From positions 1-64,000 of the forward strand of contig JAGXHI010000017.1 of NCBI GenBank assembly GCA_024636295.1: a stretch of DNA of 64,000 nt, in the 5' to 3' direction. The position numbers were made by a program, and so were the translations under genes. This DNA comes from Desulfuromonadales bacterium (GTDB lineage: Bacteria; Desulfobacterota; Desulfuromonadia; Desulfuromonadales; JAGXHI01). This document shows, one piece after another, positions 27,815 through 36,808 of this stretch. Each line of letters starts with the position of its first letter. The first letter of the stretch is position 1. The notes under the pieces are model-generated. The model saw only the letters and a program-made list of their open reading frames with translations, ran no database searches and was not told where the DNA came from.

Positions 27815-27908
27815 GTCGCTTCCCTACGCCGGTATGACCCGGATCAGGTTCAAAGGGTCGCTTCGCCGTCAGCGAAACTCTCAGTGCGAGGCACTCCCCC
27901 AGCGTTCT
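27815..27908 (-). promoter_or_regulatory. TPP riboswitch (THI element)
   Basis: Read on the minus strand it contains the conserved THI parts in order: GGGGAGTGCC, CTGAGAG, ACCCTTTGAACCTGATCCGG and GTCATACCGGCGTAGGGAAG. These build the pyrimidine and pyrophosphate sensor arms. It sits ~70 bases before thiED and is followed by an attenuator, so TPP should shut off thiED and perhaps thiC. Confidence 0.97.
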
Positions 27909-27934
27909 GGTACTTAGTGAAAATTAAGAAAAAG

Positions 27935-27961
27935 CCTATAGTATTCGTGCATTGCTGTCAA
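27935..27961 (-). promoter_or_regulatory. Candidate promoter of the thiamin operon
   Basis: On the minus strand consensus TTGACA (27961-27956) and TATAGG (27940-27935) are 15 bases apart, a short spacer, ~30 bases before the riboswitch core. Confidence 0.5.
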
Positions 27962-27968
27962 CTGAATT

Positions 27969-27996
27969 GTCCCTGAGCGGGCCCGGCCTCAGGGAC
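27969..27996. other. Perfect 9-bp hairpin between thi leader and alr
   Basis: GTCCCTGAG (27969-27977) and CTCAGGGAC (27988-27996) form a perfect stem with a GC-rich 10-base loop. It lies between two divergent units, so it does not end an obvious upstream gene; T-tract support is weak. It may be part of the alr leader. Confidence 0.4.
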
Positions 27997-28075
27997 TTTA
28001 TCCTTTACAGGCTCCTTTGTGGCATGGTAAAAAACACCTTTCATTATATTGATTGCGCGAAGGAATTTCCGGATC

Positions 28076-29221
28076 ATGCTTGGTCGTCGGCCTACCTATG
28101 TAGAAATCGATCTCGGCGCCCTGCGGCACAACCTGCGGCAGGTTCGAACGAAGGCGGCGAAAGCAAAGGTTCTGGCCGTGGTCAAGGCCGACGCCTACGG
28201 ACATGGTGCGGCAAAAGTTGCCCCCGCCCTCCAGGATGCCGGAGCTGACCTGTTCGGCGTGGCCATCGTGGAGGAAGGGATTGAACTTCGGCGGGCGGGT
28301 ATATTAAAGCCGATTCTGGTGCTCGGGGGAATTTATCCCGACCAGGAGAGAGATCTGTTCAATCATGATCTGACCCCGACGCTCTATAGTCTGGAAACAG
28401 CGTGCCGACTGGACCGTTACGCTCGAGAGGCCGGTCGGACATGTCCCTATCACCTGAAGATCGATACGGGAATGGGCCGGTTGGGGTTCCGCCCGGAAGA
28501 GCTTCCAGGGGTGCTTGACGCATTGAGTGGAAAGAAGAATCTGGTTCTGGAAGGGGTCATCTCGCACTTGGCGGTCGCCGACGATCCTCACCATTCCTTT
28601 ACAGGGGAACAGACCCATCTCTTCCGCGAGATGTTAGGAAAGATTCGCGAGGCGGGATTCGACCCCGGATATGTTCACATCAGTAACAGTTCAGCTCTTT
28701 TCTCCTGCGATCCGCTGGAGTGCAATCTCGTGCGGCCGGGAATCGTACTCTACGGAAGTCTGCCTTCCTCCTGGTTCGCGGGTAAAATCGATCTCAAACC
28801 GGTGATGAGTCTCCGAACATCCGTGGTGCAGATCAAAAAGGTTCCCGCCGGCACCGGGATTTCATACGGGCATCGGTTCGTGACGGAACGCCCTTCGGTT
28901 CTGGCCGCGATTCCGGTGGGATACGCCGACGGGTACAGCCGCCACCTCACCGGCTGCGGCGAAGCCCTGGTCAGGGGGCGTCGTGTTCCCGTGGCCGGAA
29001 CGGTGTGCATGGACTGGACCATGCTGGACATCACCGATGTCCCGGACGTCCAGGTGGGAGACGAGGTGACACTGCTGGGTCGGGACAACGGACAGATGAT
29101 CTCCGCCGAAGAATGGGCTGAGTGGATCGGGACAATTCCTTATGAGGTTTTTTGCCAGATCAGCAAGCGGGTACCCCGGATTTACCGGGACTCGGACCTG
29201 GAGGTCCAGGAATCGGCCTGA
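28076..29221 (+). CDS. alr: Alanine racemase
   Basis: 381-residue PLP enzyme converting L-alanine to D-alanine for peptidoglycan. The PLP lysine is Lys37 in VLAVVKADAYGHGA; the opposite catalytic Tyr is ~264 in GISYGHRF. Other motifs: KIDTGMGRLGF, HISNSSAL, RPGIVLYGSLP, IPVGYADGY and VCMDWTMLDIT. I use ATG 28076 with AAGGA ~11 bases upstream; the TTG-initiated frame nine codons earlier reads through that site. It is followed 36 bases later by the ASKHA protein gene, probably co-transcribed. Confidence 0.96.
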   Translation: MLGRRPTYVEIDLGALRHNLRQVRTKAAKAKVLAVVKADAYGHGAAKVAPALQDAGADLFGVAIVEEGIELRRAGILKPILVLGGIYPDQERDLFNHDLTPTLYSLETACRLDRYAREAGRTCPYHLKIDTGMGRLGFRPEELPGVLDALSGKKNLVLEGVISHLAVADDPHHSFTGEQTHLFREMLGKIREAGFDPGYVHISNSSALFSCDPLECNLVRPGIVLYGSLPSSWFAGKIDLKPVMSLRTSVVQIKKVPAGTGISYGHRFVTERPSVLAAIPVGYADGYSRHLTGCGEALVRGRRVPVAGTVCMDWTMLDITDVPDVQVGDEVTLLGRDNGQMISAEEWAEWIGTIPYEVFCQISKRVPRIYRDSDLEVQESA

Positions 29222-29257
29222 CCGGGCATTCGGCTCAAACCCAAGATCCGAGGTGTC

Positions 29258-30490
29258 ATGAGCCATTCCAATCTGTCCCTCGCGCTGGATGTGGGAACGA
29301 CCACGCTGGGCGGCCGTCTCCTCGGGCCCAAAGGAGATGTGCTGGCGGAGGCGCGTCGAATCAATCCCCAGTGCTCGGTTGCGGCGGATGTCATCCGACG
29401 CCTGGAGGCCGCCCATGAAGGAGAGGGTGAGCTCCTGCAGCGGCTGCTGGTCCAGGGACTGAACGATCTGATCGACCTTCTTCTCTCCCGATCCGGCAGA
29501 ACCCGTGCCGAAATCGCGGCCGGGGTCATCGCCGGGAATCCTGCCATGTGCCATCTGCTGCGGCGCCAGCCGGTCGACTCTCTGCTTTTTCCCCCACATC
29601 GGCCCGCCGAAAAGGATCTGTCCTCCCTCCATTCGGTTGAACACGGCCTTCATTTTGCGGCTCCATTGCAGATCTTTCCTTTGGTCAGTGGGTATGTGGG
29701 AGGAGACCTTGTGGCGTTTCTCTTCTCCTTTGAATCCTATTCAAAACCTTCCCTGTATCTCGATATCGGCACCAACGGCGAAATGGCCTTGTATTCCGGT
29801 AACCGCTGGGACGTGACCTCGGTGGCGGCAGGACCCGCGTTCGAGGGTGGCGAGATCTCCTGTGGTCTTCCCGAGGGGCCGGGAGCCGTTATCGGCGTCC
29901 GGCTGCTGGGGGATTCCTGGCATCTGGAGACGACCGACGGCGCCCCCCCCCGAGGCCTGTGCGGCAGCGGTCTTGTGGAGGCGGTAGCCGCCGCCCGGGA
30001 GTCGGGGCTGATCGATCGGGCGGGAACGATACCGGATCCGCTGAAGGTGCCGGGGCTGCTGTCGCGTTATATTGTGCAGTGCAATTCGGAAAGGGCGCTG
30101 CGTTTGTATCGAGACGCTTCTATCGATCTGCTTATCACCCAGGAGGATATCCGCAGTTTCCAGCTGGCAAAAGGGGCCGTGCGTGCCGGAGTCGAGTGCC
30201 TGCTGGGCAGGGGCGGGATCGAGGCTGGAGATTTGAAGGAGGTGGTTCTCACCGGCGCTCTTGGCGTCTCTCTCTCTCCATCGGCTTTGAAAAGGGTTGC
30301 TATGCTTCCAGAAATCATGATAGAAAAAGTGCGCTTTATCCCGGGAGGGGTGCTCTCTGGTCTCGCCCGTTTTTTGTTTGACGCGAACGGTCCGGAAAAA
30401 GTTCGGGATCTGGCGGGGCAGTTGCACCCATACCCCTTGTCCGGGGTCCCGGCATTTGAAAAAATCTTCATCAGATCTCTGGATTTTTGA
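29258..30490 (+). CDS. RACo-type ASKHA ATPase (corrinoid activation), without ferredoxin domain
   Basis: 410-residue protein matching the C-terminal ASKHA part of RACo/RamA-like reductive activators of corrinoid enzymes. It shows two phosphate-binding loops (LALDVGTTTLGGRLLG near the N-terminus and LYLDIGTNGEMALYSG ~167-182), VSGYVGGDLVAF, SVAAGPAFEGGEISCG and GLCGSGLVEAVA, then VVLTGALGVSL. Family members usually begin with a [2Fe-2S] ferredoxin domain; here the protein starts directly at the ATPase fold with no Cys cluster. It would need an external electron donor or do something else. It sits between alr and purH, with no corrinoid protein nearby. Confidence 0.8.
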   Translation: MSHSNLSLALDVGTTTLGGRLLGPKGDVLAEARRINPQCSVAADVIRRLEAAHEGEGELLQRLLVQGLNDLIDLLLSRSGRTRAEIAAGVIAGNPAMCHLLRRQPVDSLLFPPHRPAEKDLSSLHSVEHGLHFAAPLQIFPLVSGYVGGDLVAFLFSFESYSKPSLYLDIGTNGEMALYSGNRWDVTSVAAGPAFEGGEISCGLPEGPGAVIGVRLLGDSWHLETTDGAPPRGLCGSGLVEAVAAARESGLIDRAGTIPDPLKVPGLLSRYIVQCNSERALRLYRDASIDLLITQEDIRSFQLAKGAVRAGVECLLGRGGIEAGDLKEVVLTGALGVSLSPSALKRVAMLPEIMIEKVRFIPGGVLSGLARFLFDANGPEKVRDLAGQLHPYPLSGVPAFEKIFIRSLDF

Positions 30491-30599
30491 AACCGCCATC
30501 GACGGAAAATCCTGAACCATATTGGTTCTGTGGTAGATTTCGAGTTTTGCGATTTCGTCAATCTTGAATTGTATATCTGCAACCGGAAAGGATGATTTC

Positions 30600-32165
30600 A
30601 TGGCCGTGGTAAGAAGAGCCCTTATAAGCGTTTCAGACAAAACGGGAATCGTGGAATTCGCCCGTGATCTGCGGGATTTTGACGTCGAAATCCTCTCGAC
30701 CGGGGGAACGGCCGCTCTATTGCGCCGGGAAGGTCTTCCCGTGCGGGATGTTTCTGATTTCACCGGCTTTCCTGAAATGCTCGACGGCCGCGTGAAGACC
30801 CTTCATCCCAAAGTCCACGGAGGTCTTCTGGGAATCAGGGAAAATCCCGAACACCATGCCCAGATGGAGAAACACGGCATACAACCCATCGATCTGGTGG
30901 TGGTGAACCTCTATCCCTTCGAAGCCACCGTGGCCCGTCCGGATTGCACTCTGGAGGAGGCGATCGAGAATATCGACATCGGCGGCCCCACCATGCTTCG
31001 CAGTGCCGCAAAGAACAACCGCGATGTGACCGTGATTGTAGATCCCGTGGATTATTCGAAAGTTCTTGCTGAAATGAAGGAGAATGACGGGGCGGTCTCC
31101 CGGGAGACGAATTTCCGGCTGGCGGTGAAGGTTTACCAGCATACCGCCGGCTACGACGGGGCAATCTCCAACTGGCTCGGCCGAAGACTGGACGAGGAAT
31201 CGGCCGATTTCCCCCCGGCTCTTTCGCTTCAGTATCGGCGGGCTGATACCATGCGCTATGGAGAAAATCCTCACCAGAAGGCAGCCTTTTTCGTGGAGCG
31301 CGATCTTCAGGAATCCTGTATCGCCACGGCCCGGCAACTGCAGGGCAAGAAGCTTTCCTATAACAACATTGCCGATACGGATGCCGCACTCGAATGCGTC
31401 AAGCAATTCGGTGAAGCTCCGGCCTGCGTAATCGTCAAGCACGCCAACCCATGTGGTGTCGCCTTCGGGAGCACCCTGCGCGAGGCGTACGAGAGGGCCT
31501 TCTCCACCGATCCCGAATCAGCTTTCGGAGGGATCGTCGCCTTCAACCGGGAGTTGGACGCGGAAACGGCCCGACTCATCGTGGATCGCCAATTCGTGGA
31601 GGTGATCATTGCCCCCGAAATTTCCCCGGAGGCCGCCGAGGCGGTCTCCTCAAAGAAAAATGTCCGTCTTCTGGTCTGCGGCGCCTGGCCGGAGAGCCCC
31701 CGGCCCCGATGGGACTTCAAACGGGTCCACGGAGGAATATTGGTGCAGGAGGCGGACCTGGACCTGATTGCCGAAACGCGTGTCGTCACCAAGCGTCAGC
31801 CTACGGCAAAAGAGATGGAGGACCTGCTGTTCACCTGGCGGGTGGCCAAGTTCGTCAAATCCAACGCCATCGTCTACGGTAAGGACGGAATGACCACAGG
31901 CGTTGGGGCCGGCCAGATGAGTCGGGTCAATTCAGCCCGTATCGCCTCCATCAAGGCGGAACATGCAGGACTTCCGGTGCTGGGGGCGGTGATGGCCTCC
32001 GACGCCTTCTTTCCCTTCCGGGACGGGATCGACAACGCTGCAGCAGCGGGGATCTCTGCCGTTATCCAGCCCGGCGGATCGATCCGTGACGATGAAGTCA
32101 TCGCCGCCGCGGATGAGCAGGGGATGGCGATGGTGTTCACGGGAATGCGTCACTTCCGCCACTGA
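30600..32165 (+). CDS. purH: Bifunctional AICAR transformylase / IMP cyclohydrolase
   Basis: 521-residue enzyme for the last two steps to IMP. The N-terminal IMP cyclohydrolase (~1-195) shows [38 protein letters not shown] and [16 protein letters not shown]. The C-terminal AICAR formyltransferase shows [42 protein letters not shown] (catalytic Lys-His) and [12 protein letters not shown]. The ATG at 30600 follows AAAGGATG; the frame opening at 30564 is longer only by chance. purD and purE follow on the same strand, giving a purine operon. Confidence 0.97.
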   Translation: MAVVRRALISVSDKTGIVEFARDLRDFDVEILSTGGTAALLRREGLPVRDVSDFTGFPEMLDGRVKTLHPKVHGGLLGIRENPEHHAQMEKHGIQPIDLVVVNLYPFEATVARPDCTLEEAIENIDIGGPTMLRSAAKNNRDVTVIVDPVDYSKVLAEMKENDGAVSRETNFRLAVKVYQHTAGYDGAISNWLGRRLDEESADFPPALSLQYRRADTMRYGENPHQKAAFFVERDLQESCIATARQLQGKKLSYNNIADTDAALECVKQFGEAPACVIVKHANPCGVAFGSTLREAYERAFSTDPESAFGGIVAFNRELDAETARLIVDRQFVEVIIAPEISPEAAEAVSSKKNVRLLVCGAWPESPRPRWDFKRVHGGILVQEADLDLIAETRVVTKRQPTAKEMEDLLFTWRVAKFVKSNAIVYGKDGMTTGVGAGQMSRVNSARIASIKAEHAGLPVLGAVMASDAFFPFRDGIDNAAAAGISAVIQPGGSIRDDEVIAAADEQGMAMVFTGMRHFRH

Positions 32166-32300
32166 TCGCGAAGGCTGATGAAAAGCGCCCACCTGCGGCG
32201 TTGGCTTCATCCTTCGTCAAAGACGGGAAATTCCCGTTATGGTATATCCTGCTGTTCATAGCACCAAAATAGAGAACCGAAGAAACGGGAAGAATTGACC

Positions 32301-33575
32301 ATGAAAATTCTGGTTGTCGGCGGCGGGGGCCGCGAACACGCCCTGGTCTGGAAAATTGCTCAATCTCCCTTCGTGGAGAAGCTTTACTGCGCACCCGGAA
32401 ATCCGGGCATTGCGCAACACGCTGAGTGTGTGGACATCGCCGTAGACGATATTGAGGGCCTGCTCGGATTCGTAAGGACGAAGGAAATCGACCTGACGGT
32501 GGTCGGCCCCGAACTTCCCCTGACTCTGGGGATCGTGGACACGTTCACGAAGGAGGGATTCGCCGCCTTCGGTCCGACTCGATCCGCGGCCCGTATCGAA
32601 GGAAGCAAGGAATTCGCCAAAGACCTGATGGCCAGATACGGAATTCCCACCGCCGCATATCGGACCTTCTCCGATCGGGACGCGGCCGTGGCCTACATTC
32701 GGGAACAGGGCGCCCCCATCGTGGTAAAAGCCGACGGTCTGGCTGCCGGAAAAGGAGTGGCTGTCGCCGAAACTGTAGAAGAAGCAGTGGCTGCCGTGGA
32801 TCAGATGATGGTTGAAGGGGTGTTCGGGGACGCCGGCAGCCGAATCGTCGTGGAGGAATTCATGTTCGGAGAGGAGGCCTCTTTCTTCGCCTTTACGGAT
32901 GGAAAGAATATACTGCCTCTGGCATCCTCCCAGGATCACAAAAGAATATTCGATGGCGATCGGGGTCCAAATACCGGCGGGATGGGGGCATACTCCCCGG
33001 CTCCGGTAATTACAGAACCCCTCCACGACGAAATCGTGGAGACCATCGTCCGTCCCACGGTCGAGGGCATGGCCGGCGAAGGTTGTCCTTATGCGGGGAT
33101 CCTCTATATCGGCCTCATGATCTCTGAGGGGAAGGCCCGTGTGGTGGAGTTCAACGCCCGCTTCGGTGACCCCGAGGCCCAGCCGCTGCTGGTGCGGCTC
33201 AAGTCCGACATCGTTCCGGTTCTGATGGCCTGCGCCCGGGGAGAGCTGAAGGAAGACGCCCTGCAGTGGCATGACAAATCGGCGGTCTGCGTGGTCATGG
33301 CCTCCGCGGGCTATCCGGGTGATTATGAAAAGGGAAGGGAGATCCGGGGGCTCGAGGAAGCCGCCGCCCTTGAGGATCTCGTCGTCTTTCATGCCGGAAC
33401 AGAGGAAAAAGAGGGAAGGGTGGTGACCTCCGGCGGCCGCGTCCTTGGCGTCACCGGTCTCGGCGTCTCCGTCGCGGAAGCGATAGACCAGGCTTACAAG
33501 GGTGTCGACAGGATTTCCTGGGAGGGGGTTGTATATAGAAAGGATATCGGGCAAAAAGCCCTGAACCGAAGCTGA
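32301..33575 (+). CDS. purD: Phosphoribosylamine--glycine ligase (GAR synthetase)
   Basis: 424-residue ATP-grasp enzyme joining glycine to phosphoribosylamine. Motifs: ILVVGGGGREHALVWK, VVGPELPLTLGIVD, VVKADGLAAGKGVAVAE (ATP-grasp lysines), RIVVEEFMFGEEASFFAF, DGDRGPNTGGMGAYSPAP and VVEFNARFGDPEAQPLL. Length is normal. I use ATG 32301, two codons inside the longest frame, with GGAAGAA upstream. It lies 135 bases after purH and 33 before purE. Confidence 0.97.
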   Translation: MKILVVGGGGREHALVWKIAQSPFVEKLYCAPGNPGIAQHAECVDIAVDDIEGLLGFVRTKEIDLTVVGPELPLTLGIVDTFTKEGFAAFGPTRSAARIEGSKEFAKDLMARYGIPTAAYRTFSDRDAAVAYIREQGAPIVVKADGLAAGKGVAVAETVEEAVAAVDQMMVEGVFGDAGSRIVVEEFMFGEEASFFAFTDGKNILPLASSQDHKRIFDGDRGPNTGGMGAYSPAPVITEPLHDEIVETIVRPTVEGMAGEGCPYAGILYIGLMISEGKARVVEFNARFGDPEAQPLLVRLKSDIVPVLMACARGELKEDALQWHDKSAVCVVMASAGYPGDYEKGREIRGLEEAAALEDLVVFHAGTEEKEGRVVTSGGRVLGVTGLGVSVAEAIDQAYKGVDRISWEGVVYRKDIGQKALNRS

Positions 33576-33608
33576 AATTTTCTTCCGCAACGAAAAGGAA
33601 ACAGGACA

Positions 33609-34124
33609 ATGGATAAGCCACTGGTCGGCATCCTGATGGGAAGCGACAACGATTATGACATCATGGTAGAGGCGGCAAAAGCTCTGAAAGAATTCGGGAT
33701 TCCTTTTGAGATGACCGTCTCCAGCGCCCACCGCTCTCCCCGAAGGACGTCGGCTTACGTCCAGGGGGCGAGGGACCGCGGAATCCGGGTCCTGATCGCG
33801 GGGGCCGGCGCCGCGGCTCACCTTGCCGGCGTTGTTGCCGCCGAAACCATCCTTCCGGTGGTTGCCGTCCCTATCGACTCCTCGGCCCTGAAAGGGCTGG
33901 ACGCTCTTCTGGCCACCGTGCAGATGCCGGCCGGCATTCCGGTGGCGACCATGGCCATCGGAAAGGCGGGCGCACGCAACGCGGGTATTTTCACGGCCCA
34001 GATTCTGGCCCAGGCCGACGAAGATCTTGCGAAACGACTGTTTCAGTTCAAGGAGGGCCTGGCTTCTGGCGTGGAATCCAAGGCCGATTCTCTTCGGAAA
34101 AAAATGGAGAAGGATAACCTCTGA
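33609..34124 (+). CDS. purE: N5-carboxyaminoimidazole ribonucleotide mutase
   Basis: 171-residue class I PurE, which shifts the carboxyl group of N5-CAIR to give CAIR. Motifs: VGILMGSDNDYDIMVEAAKAL, SAHRSPRR (active-site His), VLIAGAGAAAHLAGVVAAET, PVVAVPIDSSALKGLDALLA and QMPAGIPVATMAIGKAGARN. It starts behind AACAGGAC, 33 bases after purD. The usual ATP-dependent partner PurK is not adjacent. Confidence 0.97.
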   Translation: MDKPLVGILMGSDNDYDIMVEAAKALKEFGIPFEMTVSSAHRSPRRTSAYVQGARDRGIRVLIAGAGAAAHLAGVVAAETILPVVAVPIDSSALKGLDALLATVQMPAGIPVATMAIGKAGARNAGIFTAQILAQADEDLAKRLFQFKEGLASGVESKADSLRKKMEKDNL

Positions 34125-34168
34125 ATAACCGGATGAGAAGTCTGGTGCCGGAGCCCATTCGATTTTCC

Positions 34169-34198
34169 TTGACAGGCCGAATGTCCTGTAATTATCCT
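34169..34198 (+). promoter_or_regulatory. Candidate promoter for resB-ccsA
   Basis: Consensus TTGACA (34169-34174) and TATCCT (34193-34198) are 18 bases apart. Transcription from here would give a leader of ~160 bases before resB. That leader contains a perfect inverted pair TTTTCCGGA (34236-34244) / TCCGGAAAA (34330-34338). Confidence 0.45.
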
Positions 34199-34366
34199 AG
34201 GGGTTTGAATTGCCTCAACAATCGCTAGGTTACTCTTTTCCGGAGGGCCCTATGGCCTGTCCGCATCATCTTCATAGCATACCCCTTCAGCCGCAGGGCC
34301 CCAGATTGGCCCCACCGGCTTAATTGGAATCCGGAAAAATTAAATACATTTTCAGGAGAAGCGATT

Positions 34367-35737
34367 TTGAACGCCAAGGAACGTAATGGTCTAACCGCAG
34401 TGTGGGATTTTTTCTGCTCTCTGAAGTTGACCATCATTCTTCTGATTCTGTTAGCCGTTTTCTCCATTTTCGGAACGGTCATTCAACAGAATCTTCAACC
34501 CGCCCAATATCGTGAAATTTACGGTGAAACCACATATCAATTTCTCAATTCCCTGCAGTTTTTCGATATGTACCATTCCTGGTGGTTCTTCGGTCTGCTG
34601 GGATTTTTCTCGATCAACCTGATCTCCTGTTCCATCAAAAGGTTGCCGCGAGTCTTGAAAATAGTCAAAAATCCCGTTCTGACCCCGGATGATACCCTGT
34701 ACAGGACCTTCTCAAATCTGGAGGAGGCCCTGGTGAAGACTCCGGCTCCGGAAGTGCGGGATCGTACGGCCGCCCTTCTGAAACGTGAATTTTCCGCTCC
34801 GGTGATCACAGAGAAAGACGGGAAGATCCACCTTTTCGCCCAGAAGGGCGCCTACGCCCGCTTCGGGGTTTACGTGACCCATCTTTCCATCCTCATCATC
34901 TTCATCGGCGCCATTATCGGAAGTCTCTGGGGCTTCAAGGCCTTCGTCAATATCCCCGAGGGGAAGGCCGCCAACAAGGTCTTGCTGAGAAGCGGCGCCA
35001 CGGAGTTGCCGCTTGATTTCGCGGTGCGGTGCGATGATTTTTCCGTCACTTACTATCCCGGGACAAACCGGCCCAAAGAATTCAAAAGTCTTCTGACCAT
35101 TCTTGAGAATGGTCAGCCGGTTTCGGAGCAACTTACACAGCGGCCCATCATAGTGAACGATCCTCTGACCTATAAGGGAATCACCTTTTATCAATCGAGC
35201 TACGGTCCGGCAGGGGATCCCGTTTTCAATGTACGGGTACGGGTCCGGGAAACCGGCGAGACCCGGACCTACAACATCCGACAGGGGCAACGGGTGGAGC
35301 TTCCAGGTGGGGACTTCTTTCGCGTTGCAGCTTTTACTCCTTCATTCCAGGAATTCGGACCGGCCGCGCGCTTGGAGGTTTTCCCCTCATCCGGACCGCC
35401 GCGCGCCTTCAACGTCCTGCAGGCTCATCCGGAATTCGATGCCCGACGCCGCGGAGAATTCATCTTCAGCCTCCTTGATTACCAGCAGAGTTATTACACC
35501 GGACTTCAGGTCAACAAAGATCCCGGGGTCTGGGTTGTCTGGGCCGGCTGCACCCTGCTGATACTCGGTTCTCTTATCGCGTTTTTCCTCTCCCATCGCA
35601 GAATCTGGATCACCATACAACCCGTGGGGGAGAAGACGGGAATCAAGTTCGGAGGCACGGCGCACCGAAATCAGCCGGGATTCGAACTGTTTTTTGACGA
35701 TTTTAAAAAGAAACTGAAAAAGGAAATTTCTTCCTGA
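34367..35737 (+). CDS. resB: Cytochrome c biogenesis protein ResB (Ccs1)
   Basis: 456-residue membrane component of system II haem delivery and ligation, acting with CcsA. It shows helices at ~20-40 (LTIILLILLAVFSIFGTVIQ) and ~68-88 (WWFFGLLGFFSINLISCSIK), ~165-187 (FGVYVTHLSILIIFIGAIIG), a large periplasmic domain with PLTYKGITFYQSSYG, and a last helix near 390-410 (VWVVWAGCTLLILGSLIAFF). The start is TTG 34367, chosen for AGGAGA 8 bases upstream. ccsA starts 32 bases later, so the pair forms an operon. Confidence 0.94.
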   Translation: MNAKERNGLTAVWDFFCSLKLTIILLILLAVFSIFGTVIQQNLQPAQYREIYGETTYQFLNSLQFFDMYHSWWFFGLLGFFSINLISCSIKRLPRVLKIVKNPVLTPDDTLYRTFSNLEEALVKTPAPEVRDRTAALLKREFSAPVITEKDGKIHLFAQKGAYARFGVYVTHLSILIIFIGAIIGSLWGFKAFVNIPEGKAANKVLLRSGATELPLDFAVRCDDFSVTYYPGTNRPKEFKSLLTILENGQPVSEQLTQRPIIVNDPLTYKGITFYQSSYGPAGDPVFNVRVRVRETGETRTYNIRQGQRVELPGGDFFRVAAFTPSFQEFGPAARLEVFPSSGPPRAFNVLQAHPEFDARRRGEFIFSLLDYQQSYYTGLQVNKDPGVWVVWAGCTLLILGSLIAFFLSHRRIWITIQPVGEKTGIKFGGTAHRNQPGFELFFDDFKKKLKKEISS

Positions 35738-35768
35738 CTCATAGGTCTATTTGCCGGGAGATCGAATC

Positions 35769-36632
35769 ATGACCAGTGCTCAACTCTTCAATTTCGTGAC
35801 CGTCGCCTATTTCGGCGCCATGGTCCTGTTTGTCGTTTTCCTACCAACCCGCAGCAAACAGATCGCCCTGGGGGCGACTTTCCTGGCGTATGTCGGGTTT
35901 GCTATTCATACCGTTGCAATCGGCCTGCGCTGGTACGAGTCCTACCAGCTGCCGGGCGGTGTCGGACGCGCCCCCCTTTCCAATCTCTACGAATCGGTCG
36001 TTTTCTTCGCCTGGACCATCCTTCTGGTTTACCTTCTGATCGATCTGAAATACAAGCAGCGTGCGGTCGGGGCGTTTGTTATCCCTTTTGCTTTTCTGGG
36101 AATGACATGGGGGCAGCTGAGGCTGGACCAGAGCATTGATCCCCTGGTGCCGGCACTGCAGAGCAACTGGCTTACTTATCACGTGATCACCTGCTTTTTA
36201 GGTTATGCCGCCTTCGCCGTCGCCTGCGGAGTCTCTATCATGTATCTGATCAAGGAGGGAAAAGATGGGGGAGAGTCCCGCAGCGATTCTCCCGCCGGCG
36301 GGGTCCTCAGTCTTTTCCCCAGCACCAGAATTCTGGACGATATCAACTACAAGGCGATCATGATCGGATTTCCCATGCTCACCTTGGGAATCGTCACCGG
36401 AGCGGCCTGGGCCAATTACGCATGGGGCACCTATTGGAGCTGGGACCCAAAAGAGACCTGGAGCCTGATTGTCTGGTTCATCTACGCAGCATTTCTTCAT
36501 GCCCGCTTCACCCGAGGCTGGGTTGGACGAAAGGCCGCCTGGCTTTCGATCGTGGGTTTCGGCGCCACAATTTTCTGCTACCTGGGCGTGAACCTGGTTC
36601 TTTCCGGACTTCATTCCTACGGAGGAAGTTGA
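35769..36632 (+). CDS. ccsA: Cytochrome c biogenesis protein CcsA/CcsB (haem handling)
   Basis: 287-residue polytopic membrane protein that carries haem across the membrane and, with ResB, attaches it to apocytochrome c. The WWD-type haem motif is WGTYWSWDPKETWSLIVWFI (residues ~218-237), flanked by hydrophobic helices and conserved His residues (LTYHVITCFLGYAAFA; AFLHARFTRGW). I choose ATG 35769, six codons inside the longest frame, since GGGAG lies 8 bases upstream. It overlaps nothing and ends before a strong terminator. Confidence 0.94.
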   Translation: MTSAQLFNFVTVAYFGAMVLFVVFLPTRSKQIALGATFLAYVGFAIHTVAIGLRWYESYQLPGGVGRAPLSNLYESVVFFAWTILLVYLLIDLKYKQRAVGAFVIPFAFLGMTWGQLRLDQSIDPLVPALQSNWLTYHVITCFLGYAAFAVACGVSIMYLIKEGKDGGESRSDSPAGGVLSLFPSTRILDDINYKAIMIGFPMLTLGIVTGAAWANYAWGTYWSWDPKETWSLIVWFIYAAFLHARFTRGWVGRKAAWLSIVGFGATIFCYLGVNLVLSGLHSYGGS

Positions 36633-36654
36633 TCAGAACTTGCATGGAAGATAT

Positions 36655-36691
36655 AAAACAAAGGGGCGAAATTTTCGCCCCTTTGTTTTTG
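36655..36691 (+). terminator. Intrinsic terminator of resB-ccsA
   Basis: A near-perfect hairpin AACAAAGGGGCGAAA / TTTCGCCCCTTTGTT around 36657-36687, followed by TTTG. It is symmetrical enough to act in both directions. Confidence 0.85.
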
Positions 36692-36808
36692 AATAATGAT
36701 CAGAGCCCGAAAGATGGATCCCGCACGGAAACACGGCGATTCACCAGGTGAGAATATCTGTTCTCGGGTGACTTCCATGGTAAATCTCAGCCAATCTGGG
36801 GAGTTGAA

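Noticed and set aside
32256..33821. 521-codon minus-strand frame over purD
   Set aside because: Antisense shadow of a perfectly conserved purD; the translation has no family features.
34225..34482. 85-codon minus-strand frame before resB
   Set aside because: Overlaps the resB start on the opposite strand, has no ribosome-binding site and no recognisable features.
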